From DASRHY01 sp046765875 (GTDB taxonomy: Bacteria; Actinomycetota; Actinomycetes; Propionibacteriales; Kribbellaceae), in assembly GCA_046765875.1 (NCBI GenBank), contig JBKPSJ010000004.1:1-26771 (forward strand): DNA of 26,771 nucleotides. Reading direction: 5' to 3'. Positions within the stretch are counted from its first letter, which is position 1. The number at the start of each line of letters is the position of its first letter. A program made the position numbers and the translations under genes. Below are positions 20,244-26,771 of the stretch, in pieces. Below the pieces are notes generated by a model. It saw only the letters and a program-made list of their open reading frames with translations, did not search any database and was not told the origin of the DNA.

Positions 20244-20894
20244 GTGCGTATTGTCATCGCCGAGGACCACGCCCTGCTCCGCGACGGGCTGATCCGGCTG
20301 CTCCAGGCGCACGACTTCGAGGTCGTCGAGGCGGTCGACAACGGTCCACGGCTGGTGCCGGCCCTGGTCGAGCACCACCCGGACGTCGCGGTGGTCGACG
20401 TACGGCTGCCACCGACCTTCACCGACGAGGGCCTGAAGGCCGCGATCGAGGCCAGGGAGAAGATCCCCGGGCTACCGATCCTGGTCCTGTCGCAGTACGT
20501 CGAGCAGCTCTACGCGCGCGAGCTGCTGGCCGGCGGCAGCACCGGCGGGCTGGGCTACCTGCTCAAGGACCGGGTCTCGAACGTGGCCTCGTTCGTGGAG
20601 TCGGTGCAGCGGGTAGCGGCCGGCGGCACGGCGATGGACCCGGAGGTGATCGCGCAGTTGCTGACCCGCAGCTCGCGCGACGAGCCGATCCAGCGGCTCA
20701 CCCCGCGCGAGGCCGAGGTGCTCGGGCTGATGGCCGAGGGCCGGTCGAACGCGGCGATCGCCTCGGCGCTGTTCATCACCGAGAAGGCGGTCAGCAAGCA
20801 CACCAACAACATCTTCACCAAGCTCGACCTGGCACCATCGGAGGACGACAACCGCCGGGTGATGGCGGTGCTCACCTACCTGTCGGCGCGCTGA
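20244..20894 (+). CDS. LuxR/NarL family response regulator
   Basis: A 216-residue regulator. The receiver domain has the acidic pair Glu7-Asp8, phospho-acceptor Asp52 (VVDVRLP) and Lys108 (LLKDR). The LuxR-type helix-turn-helix covers about 149-195: LTPREAEVLGLMAEGRSNAAIA, then ITEKAVSKHTNNIFTKL, the recognition helix. It is the partner of the kinase 25 nt upstream and starts at GTG without a ribosome site. The likely target is the divergent desaturase promoter and its palindrome, as DesR activates des in Bacillus; this is inference. Its last 23 nt overlap the 3' end of the convergent amidase gene. Confidence 0.93.
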   Translation: MRIVIAEDHALLRDGLIRLLQAHDFEVVEAVDNGPRLVPALVEHHPDVAVVDVRLPPTFTDEGLKAAIEAREKIPGLPILVLSQYVEQLYARELLAGGSTGGLGYLLKDRVSNVASFVESVQRVAAGGTAMDPEVIAQLLTRSSRDEPIQRLTPREAEVLGLMAEGRSNAAIASALFITEKAVSKHTNNIFTKLDLAPSEDDNRRVMAVLTYLSAR

Positions 20895-22257
20895 ACTCCC
20901 CGCGCGCCTGTTCGTACGCGCGGCCGACCCGCAGCACCACCGCGTCCGCATGGCGCGGGCCGACGATCTGCAGCCCGATCGGAAGGCCCGCCGCGGTCAG
21001 CCCGCAGGGCACGCTCAGCGCGGGCTGTTGGGTGAGGTTGAACGGGTAGGTGAACGGGGTCCAGCCGGTCCAGCGGCGCAGCCCGGACCCGGCCGGCACC
21101 TCCACCCCGGCCTCGAATGCCGGGATCGGCAGGGTGGGTGTCACCAGCACGTCGTACCGCTGGTGGAACCGGCCCATCCGGGTGCCCAGCTCGACCCGGG
21201 CCGTCGAGGCGCCGATGTAGTCGAGCGCGCCGAGCTCCTTGCCCTCGGCAACAACTTCGGCCAGACCGGGATCGATCCGCGTGAGCGCGTCGTCGCCGTA
21301 CCCTTCCATCACCTTCGCCGCACCGCTGAACCAGAGCACGTGGTAGGCGCCGACCGGGTCGTCGAAGCCTGGATCGACCTCGTCCACCTCGGCTCCGAGG
21401 TCTGCGAGCACGCCCACCGCCCGGCGGACGGACTCCGCTACCTCCGGGTTGACCTTTGCGTACCCGAGCGTGGGGCTACATGCGATCCGCAGCCCCCGGA
21501 TGCCGTCGTCGAGTCCCTCGGTGTACGACGTTGCGGCCGGCGGCAGGGCGGACCAGTCCCGCACGTCGGGCTGCGCGATAACGTCCAGCATCAACGCGGC
21601 ATCGACGATCGATCGGGTCATCGGACCGGCGTGCGACAGCGTCCCGAACGGGCTGGCCGGGTACAGCGGCACCCGCCCGTACGTCGGCTTGAACCCGACC
21701 ACTCCGCTGAAGCCGGCCGGGATCCGGATCGAGCCGCCGCCGTCGGTGCCGACCGAGAGCGCACCCATCCCGAGCGCCACCGCCGCGGCGCCACCGCCGC
21801 TGGAGCCGCCTGCTGTCCGGCTGGCGTCGTATGGGTTGCGGGTGATGCCGGTCCGCGGGCTGTCGGTCACGCCCTTCCAGCCGAACTCGGGCGTGGTCGT
21901 CTTGCCCAGCAGTACCGCGCCGTGTTCGCGGAGCCGGGCGGTGACCGGCGCGTCCTCGGTCCAGTCCTGATCGGCGTCGTCGATCAGGGTCGAGCCGCGC
22001 AGCGTCGGCCAGCCCTCGGTCAGCAGCAGGTCCTTCACCGACACCGGTACGCCGTCCAGTAGGCCGCGCGGGGTTCCAGCCGCCCAGCGCCGCTCGGAGT
22101 CCCTAGCCTCGGCCAATGCCCGGTCGGCGTCGACCAGGCAGAACGCGTTCACGCGCGGGTCGTGCTCCGCGATCCGGCCCAGCGCGTCCTTGGTCGCGTC
22201 GACCGGAGATAGTTCCTTGGCCGAGTACGCCCCGAGCAACTCCGTGGCGGTCCTCAT
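20872..22257 (-). CDS. amidase (amidase-signature family)
   Basis: A 461-residue amidase-signature enzyme. The catalytic triad is present: Lys75 (VSVKDLLL), the cis-serine in GGSSGGG (152/153) and the nucleophile Ser176 (TDGGGSIRIPAG). The substrate is uncertain: the family covers aliphatic and aryl amidases, GatA and others; a GatA role is unlikely because no gatB/gatC is adjacent. The ATG at 22257 overlaps the TGA of the FAD/Fe-S dehydrogenase as ATGA, so it is translationally coupled to it; the open frame upstream to 22326 lies inside that gene. Its stop lies inside the tail of the response regulator gene on the other strand. Confidence 0.9.
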   Translation of the reverse strand: MRTATELLGAYSAKELSPVDATKDALGRIAEHDPRVNAFCLVDADRALAEARDSERRWAAGTPRGLLDGVPVSVKDLLLTEGWPTLRGSTLIDDADQDWTEDAPVTARLREHGAVLLGKTTTPEFGWKGVTDSPRTGITRNPYDASRTAGGSSGGGAAAVALGMGALSVGTDGGGSIRIPAGFSGVVGFKPTYGRVPLYPASPFGTLSHAGPMTRSIVDAALMLDVIAQPDVRDWSALPPAATSYTEGLDDGIRGLRIACSPTLGYAKVNPEVAESVRRAVGVLADLGAEVDEVDPGFDDPVGAYHVLWFSGAAKVMEGYGDDALTRIDPGLAEVVAEGKELGALDYIGASTARVELGTRMGRFHQRYDVLVTPTLPIPAFEAGVEVPAGSGLRRWTGWTPFTYPFNLTQQPALSVPCGLTAAGLPIGLQIVGPRHADAVVLRVGRAYEQARGEFSAPTGR

Positions 22258-24995
22258 CGGCCCGCCAGGACCTGCGCGAGGTGGAGTACCTGGCGACCGG
22301 TCTGCTGCTGGATCTGCGTGCGGCAACTGAAGCCGTCGGCGACGATCAGCGTATCCTCCGGCGCCGCCCGGACCGCCGGCAGCAGGACTCGCTCCGCGGC
22401 GGCGATCGAGATGTCGTAGTGGTCGCGTTCGAAGCCGAAGTTGCCCGCGAGGCCGCAGCAGCCCGAATCCGGGACGGTGGCATTCACGCCGGCCGACTCG
22501 AGTACCTCACGATCGGCGGTGAAGCCGAGGACCGCGTGCTGGTGACAGTGCGTCTGTACCAGCGCGTCTCGCCGCAGGTCAGGCGGCTGCCAGTCCGTTG
22601 CCGCGAGCAACTCGGCGAACGTCTTGGTGAGAGCAGCCAGCCTGGCCGCCGGCTCGCCGAGCAGCTCGGGCCCGTCGTCGCGGAGTGCCGCCGTACAACT
22701 CGGTTCCAGCCCGACGATCGGCGTACCGGCTTCGATCTCGTCCTGCAGTGTCGCGATCGTACGGCGGAGGATTCGACGGGCGATCCCGAGCTGGCCGGTC
22801 GAGATCCAGGTCAGCCCGCAGCAGACCCGGCCGCGCGGCAGCACCACCTGAAAACCGGCCGACTCCAGCACCTCGACCGCGGCGACTCCGATGTCCGGCG
22901 CGATGTAGTTCGTGAAGGTGTCCGGGAACAGCAGCACTCGCGATACGTTCGGGTTGATCGGCCGGTCGCTTAGCCTGCGCCGCAGACTCCGTGAGAACCG
23001 TGGCACCTCCCGTTGGGGAGCGATGCCGCCGAGCCGCTTGACCGCTCCGAGCCGGGTCACGGCGTTCGCCGGACCGGGTACGACCGACGCAAGCCGAGCC
23101 CATACCGGCAACCAGCCCATCGAGTAGTGCGAGACCGGCCGGAGCCGATGCCGGTAGTGGTGGTAGAAGAACTCCGACTTGTACGCCGCCATGTCGACGT
23201 TGACCGGGCAGTCGGACTTGCAGCCCTTGCAGGACAGGCACAGGTCGAGCGCGTCGCGTACCTCGGCCGACCGCCAGCCGTCGGTGATCACCTCGCCGCG
23301 GAGCATCTCCCAGAGCAGGTGCGCCCGGCCGCGGGTCGAATGCTTCTCCTCGCGGGTCACCTGGTAGCTCGGGCACATCACTCCCCCGCCGCTCTGCCGG
23401 CACTTGCCGATGCCGACGCATCGCCGGGTGGCGCGGGCGAAGCTATTGCCGTCGGCATGGAACCCGAACATCGTCGGCGGGTCCAGCAGCACCGCGTCCG
23501 GGCTGTTGCGCAGGCCGGTATCCAGCGGTTGCGGCCGGATCAGCACGCCTGGATTCATCCGGTCGCCCGGATCCCAGATCGCCTTGAACTCGCCGAACAC
23601 CTCGACCAGGTCCGCGCCGTACATCCGGGTCAGGAGTTCGGACCGGGCCCGGCCGTCGCCGTGTTCGCCGGACACCGAGCCGCCGTACCCGATGACCAGA
23701 TCGGTGGCCTCCTCGACGAAGCTCCGGAACGCGGCCACGCCCGCCCTGCTGAACAGGTCGAAGTCGATCCGTACGTGCAGGCAGCCCTCACCGTAGTGGC
23801 CGTACACGACGCCGCCCAGCCCGTACCGGTCCTGCAGTGCGTGGAAGTCGCGCAGGTACTCGCCGAGGCGGTCCGGCGGGACGGCCGCGTCCTCGAACCC
23901 GGACCACGCCTCGCGGCCGTCCGGCATCCGGGTCGCCAGCCCGGCGCCGTCGCTGCGTACCCGCCACAACTCGGCCTGCGCGGCGGGCTCGGTGACGACG
24001 ACCGACGACGCGGCGACATCGCGTGCGACCGCGGCAGCGCGGTCGACCGCCTCCGGCATCGCGTCGCCGGGCAGCTCGACCAGCAGCCAGGCGGCACCGT
24101 CAGGTAACGAGGCCACACCACGCGCCGAGGCCACCAGTTGGTCGTTGATCCCCTCCACCGTAAGCGGGTCGTGGCGGAGGATGGCCGGCACCGCGTCCGC
24201 CGCGGCGAACACCGTCGGGAACCCGAGTACCAGCAGCGCCCTGGCCTTCGGCATCTCCACCAGCCGGACCGTCGCGCCGAGTGTCGTGGCGCAGGTGCCC
24301 TCCGAGCCGACCAGCGCCTGGGCGATGTTCGCGCCGGGCAGCAGCCGGTCCAGCGAGTAGCCCGAGACCTGCCGGCTCATACCGCCGTACCGGCGCCGGA
24401 TCAGGGTCTCGTGCCTTCCGGCGAGGTCTCGCAGCCGGGCACCGATCCGGTCGTCGGTCGTGCCTTCCGGCCCGAGTCGCAGGCGGGTGCCGTCGTAGCA
24501 GAGCACGTCGAGCCGTTCGACGTTGTCCGCCGTCGTTCCCCACGCCACCGACCGCGAGCCGCACGAGTTGTTGGCGATCATCCCGCCGAGCGTGCACCGG
24601 CTGGCCGAGGACGGGTCCGGACCGAAGGTCAGCCCGTACGGCGCGGCGGCCTTCTTCAGATCGTTCAGCACAACGCCCGGCTGAACGGTCGCGGTCCGGC
24701 TGTCCGGGTCGATCTCCAGCCCGCTGAGGTACCGCGACATGTCGATCACCACACCGCCGATCGCGTTGCCCGCGATCGACGTACCGCCGCCACGTGGCAC
24801 CACCGGAGCACCGGCCTCGGCACACGCCGCAACCGCCGCGATCACATCCTCGACGGTCTTCGGTATGACAACGACCAGCGGCACCTGCCGGTAGAGCGAG
24901 GCGTCGCTGGTGTACAACGCCAGCGTGCCGGGATCGTCGGCGACGAGCCCCGACACCGACGACCGCAGCCGTCGCAGCAGCGCGTCCGGCGCCAC
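22254..24995 (-). CDS. FAD- and Fe-S-binding oxidoreductase (D-lactate/D-2-hydroxyglutarate dehydrogenase-like, YdiJ type)
   Basis: A 913-residue fusion. Residues 40-250 are an FAD_binding_4 domain (VVPRGGGTSIAG, 66-76; GGMIANNSCG, 137-146). Residues 270-490 form the FAD oxidase C-terminal domain, with VYGHYGEGCLHVRID and GSVSGEHGDGRARSEL. The Fe-S part has C526, C532 and C541, and then CLSCKGCKSDCPVN (C586, C589, C592, C596), a classical 4Fe-4S ligand set. The C-terminal third has two cysteine-rich CCG modules, RVCCGLTW and later DSGCCGLAGNFG, as in GlpC, LldE and HdrB. It oxidises a D-2-hydroxy acid and passes electrons to the quinone pool or another carrier; the exact substrate is unclear. 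The GTG start lies 3 nt after the stop of the hydroxyacyl-CoA dehydrogenase, and its stop overlaps the amidase start. Confidence 0.92.
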   Translation of the reverse strand: MAPDALLRRLRSSVSGLVADDPGTLALYTSDASLYRQVPLVVVIPKTVEDVIAAVAACAEAGAPVVPRGGGTSIAGNAIGGVVIDMSRYLSGLEIDPDSRTATVQPGVVLNDLKKAAAPYGLTFGPDPSSASRCTLGGMIANNSCGSRSVAWGTTADNVERLDVLCYDGTRLRLGPEGTTDDRIGARLRDLAGRHETLIRRRYGGMSRQVSGYSLDRLLPGANIAQALVGSEGTCATTLGATVRLVEMPKARALLVLGFPTVFAAADAVPAILRHDPLTVEGINDQLVASARGVASLPDGAAWLLVELPGDAMPEAVDRAAAVARDVAASSVVVTEPAAQAELWRVRSDGAGLATRMPDGREAWSGFEDAAVPPDRLGEYLRDFHALQDRYGLGGVVYGHYGEGCLHVRIDFDLFSRAGVAAFRSFVEEATDLVIGYGGSVSGEHGDGRARSELLTRMYGADLVEVFGEFKAIWDPGDRMNPGVLIRPQPLDTGLRNSPDAVLLDPPTMFGFHADGNSFARATRRCVGIGKCRQSGGGVMCPSYQVTREEKHSTRGRAHLLWEMLRGEVITDGWRSAEVRDALDLCLSCKGCKSDCPVNVDMAAYKSEFFYHHYRHRLRPVSHYSMGWLPVWARLASVVPGPANAVTRLGAVKRLGGIAPQREVPRFSRSLRRRLSDRPINPNVSRVLLFPDTFTNYIAPDIGVAAVEVLESAGFQVVLPRGRVCCGLTWISTGQLGIARRILRRTIATLQDEIEAGTPIVGLEPSCTAALRDDGPELLGEPAARLAALTKTFAELLAATDWQPPDLRRDALVQTHCHQHAVLGFTADREVLESAGVNATVPDSGCCGLAGNFGFERDHYDISIAAAERVLLPAVRAAPEDTLIVADGFSCRTQIQQQTGRQVLHLAQVLAGR

Positions 24996-24998
24996 GCC

Positions 24999-26771
24999 TC
25001 AGCCGGTGTAGTCGCGGAAGCCGCGGTTGGTCTTGCGGCCCAGATAGCCCGCGGTGACCAGGTGCTCCAGCAGCGGAGCCGGCGCGAACCCGGGCTCGCG
25101 GAACTCCAGGTACAGGGTCCGCTGGATCGCGAGCGAAACGTCCAGCCCGACTACGTCGAGCAGTTCGAACGGGCCCATCGGCAACCGGCAGCCGAGCTTC
25201 ATCGCGGTGTCGATGTCGTCGACGCTCGCGTAGTGCGCCTCGAGCATCCGGACCGCGTCGTTCAGGTACGGGAACAGCAGCGCGTTGACGATGAAGCCGG
25301 CCCGGTCCCCGCACCGTACGGGATGCTTGCCGAGGGCAACGGAGAACGCCACCGCGGTGTCGGCCACCTCGGGTGAGGTGTTGACGGTGTTGACCACCTC
25401 GACCAGCTTCATCACCGGCGCGGGGTTGAAGAAGTGCAGCCCTACCACGTCGGCCGGCCGCTTGCTCGCCATCGCCAGGTCGATCACCGGCAGGCTCGAC
25501 GTCGTCGTCGCAAGCACGGTGCCCGGCTTGCAGATCTCGTCGAACGACTCGAACAGTGCCTGCTTGACGCTCAACTCCTCGACCACGGCCTCGATCACCA
25601 GGTCCGCCGCGGCGAGGTCGTCCAGCTTCGACGTACCGCTGATCCGCGTCAGCGCCGCATCGCGCTCCTCGGTGGTGAGTTTGCCGCGCTGGACCGCCTT
25701 CTCCAGCGACCGCTCGAGCCCGGCCCGCACCCTGCCCACCTTCTCCTGGCCGCGGGCGACGTAGAGCACGTCGTAGCCGGCCTTGGCGCACACCTCGACG
25801 ATGCCGACCGCCATCGTGCCGGAGCCGACCACGCCGACCTGGCGGATCTGCCGGCCCCCTGTCGCGGTATCGCCGTGCGGGGTGAGTTCGTCGTCGACGA
25901 CGACCGGCGAGTCCGGCGCCTCATAGGTGTAGAAGCCGCGGCCGGTCTTGCGGCCGAGCAGGCCCGCGGTGACCATCTGCTTGAGGATCGGGGCCGGCGC
26001 GTGCAGCCGGTTGCGGCCCTGCTTGTACATCGTGTCGAGGATCTCGTACGCGGTGTCCAGGCCGATCAGGTCCAGCAGCGCCAGCGGGCCCATCGGGTAC
26101 CCGCAGCCGAGCCGCATCGCCGCGTCCAGGTCCTCGCGGGTCGCGTACCGCTGCTCGAACATCGACACCGCGTGGTTCAGGTAGCCGAACAGCAGCGCGT
26201 TCGCGATGAACCCAGCCCGGTCCTGTGCGACCACCGGCGACTTGCCGAGCCGCCGGGCGAGTGCGGACACGTCGTCGACGACGTCGGGCTCGGTGACCAC
26301 GGTCCGGATCACCTCGACGAACTCCTGCACCGGTGCCGGGTTGAAGAAGTGCATCCCGACCACCCGGCGCGGCCGCTGGGTGGACACCGAGATCTCGGTC
26401 ACCGACAGGCTGGAGGTGTTCGTCGCCAGGATCGCGTCCTCGCCGACGATCTTGTCCAGCGCGGCGAAGATGTCGCGCTTGAGGTCCAGGTGCTCGACGA
26501 CGGCCTCGACCACCAGGTCGCAGTCGGCCAGCGCATCAAGGCTGGTGGCGAACGTGATCCGGTCGAACAGCGCCTGCTGGTCGGGCTCGGACAGCTTGCC
26601 GCGCTTGACCGCGCGGTCCGTGGAGTGCTGGATGTGACCGCGACCACGCTCGGCCGACTCGTCGTCGCGCTCTACGCCGACCACCGTCAGCCCGTTGCGG
26701 GCGAACACCTCCGCGATCCCGGCGCCCATGGTGCCGAGGCCGACCACTCCGACCGTTGTCAACTCGCGTGC
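24999..26771 (-). CDS. tandem two-domain 3-hydroxyacyl-CoA (3-hydroxybutyryl-CoA) dehydrogenase (5' end may lie beyond the window)
   Basis: About 590 residues: two full 3-hydroxyacyl-CoA dehydrogenase copies in one chain, no enoyl-CoA hydratase part. Copy 1 has GLGTMGAG, the catalytic Ser in NTSSLS, His in MHFFNPAP, and Asn in DRAGFIANALLF. Copy 2 (from about residue 295) has GSGTMAVG, TTSSLP, LHFFNPAP and DRAGFIVNALLF, so both active sites look complete. Copy 1 has an acid at the end of its second strand (VGVERDD); copy 2 has VARGQE instead. The reading frame is open to the window edge: TTG 26762 could start it, but the upstream codons Ala-Arg-Glu fit a usual N-terminus just outside. It reduces acetoacetyl-CoA or oxidises 3-hydroxybutyryl-CoA, between the thiolase and Ccr steps encoded elsewhere in the window. 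The FAD/Fe-S gene follows after 3 nt. Confidence 0.92.
   Translation of the reverse strand, partial: ARELTTVGVVGLGTMGAGIAEVFARNGLTVVGVERDDESAERGRGHIQHSTDRAVKRGKLSEPDQQALFDRITFATSLDALADCDLVVEAVVEHLDLKRDIFAALDKIVGEDAILATNTSSLSVTEISVSTQRPRRVVGMHFFNPAPVQEFVEVIRTVVTEPDVVDDVSALARRLGKSPVVAQDRAGFIANALLFGYLNHAVSMFEQRYATREDLDAAMRLGCGYPMGPLALLDLIGLDTAYEILDTMYKQGRNRLHAPAPILKQMVTAGLLGRKTGRGFYTYEAPDSPVVVDDELTPHGDTATGGRQIRQVGVVGSGTMAVGIVEVCAKAGYDVLYVARGQEKVGRVRAGLERSLEKAVQRGKLTTEERDAALTRISGTSKLDDLAAADLVIEAVVEELSVKQALFESFDEICKPGTVLATTTSSLPVIDLAMASKRPADVVGLHFFNPAPVMKLVEVVNTVNTSPEVADTAVAFSVALGKHPVRCGDRAGFIVNALLFPYLNDAVRMLEAHYASVDDIDTAMKLGCRLPMGPFELLDVVGLDVSLAIQRTLYLEFREPGFAPAPLLEHLVTAGYLGRKTNRGFRDYTG

Noticed and set aside
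1..26771. CRISPR arrays, insertion sequences, prophage, defence islands, rRNA and tRNA genes.
   Set aside because: No repeat-spacer structure, transposase or integrase motif, or RNA gene was seen on either strand by reading.

Overview
The window is high-GC DNA with dense genes, frequent GTG/TTG starts, start/stop overlaps (ATGA, GTGA, TGATG) and several TAnnnT -10 boxes 6-7 nt before a start codon (leaderless transcripts). A mycothiol-dependent-type enzyme, an acyl-CoA mutase route and a FilP/Scy-like coiled-coil protein point to an actinobacterium. The methylmalonyl-CoA epimerase aligns very closely with the Propionibacterium enzyme as I remember it, so Propionibacteriales (Nocardioidaceae/Kribbella-like) is my best guess, not a proof. 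I see no tRNA, rRNA, CRISPR array, IS element or phage gene. The content looks chromosomal.

Layout. (1) 1-4738: a minus-strand run of SDR, Baeyer-Villiger-type flavin monooxygenase and a partial RCK ion-channel protein. A TetR gene lies divergently, and two tandem 28-bp repeats sit in the divergent promoter. (2) 4744-7869: a two-way terminator, then icmA (isobutyryl-CoA mutase large subunit, with the diagnostic Phe80/Gln198 pair) behind a MarR gene, a palindrome in the gap, and a DinB-like mycothiol-dependent enzyme on the other strand. (3) 7894-8725: a PH-domain membrane protein preceded by a 52-residue membrane microprotein. (4) 8936-11615: meaB and a thiolase (overlapping by 1 nt), divergent from methylmalonyl-CoA epimerase. 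(5) 11684-12625: a MEDS sensor fused to a GHKL kinase-like domain. (6) 12783-14120: crotonyl-CoA carboxylase/reductase with all four CO2-pocket residues, behind two palindromes. (7) 14219-16878: a FilP/Scy-like coiled-coil protein overlapping an AI-2E-family membrane protein. (8) 16889-20894: an alpha/beta hydrolase, a fatty-acid desaturase and a divergent histidine kinase/response regulator pair resembling a DesKR circuit. (9) 20872-26771: an amidase, a large FAD/Fe-S dehydrogenase and a two-domain 3-hydroxyacyl-CoA dehydrogenase, tightly packed.

How the genes fit together. Thiolase (acetoacetyl-CoA), 3-hydroxybutyryl-CoA dehydrogenase, crotonyl-CoA carboxylase/reductase, IcmA, MeaB and the epimerase are the C4 acyl-CoA steps that link acetyl-CoA, butyryl/isobutyryl-CoA, ethylmalonyl-CoA and methylmalonyl-CoA. 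The window holds no ethylmalonyl-CoA mutase and no B12-binding small mutase subunit. From memory, the order filP/scy - epimerase - thiolase - meaB - MarR - icmA resembles Streptomyces coelicolor SCO5396-SCO5415. The unusual part here would be ccr and the MEDS gene sitting inside that block.

I found no clearly unprecedented multi-gene defence or mobile system. The best leads are the desaturase/two-component pair with its large palindrome, the icmA/MarR palindrome, the unannotated microprotein in front of the PH-domain gene, the non-canonical channel filter, and the epimerase with a replaced metal ligand.
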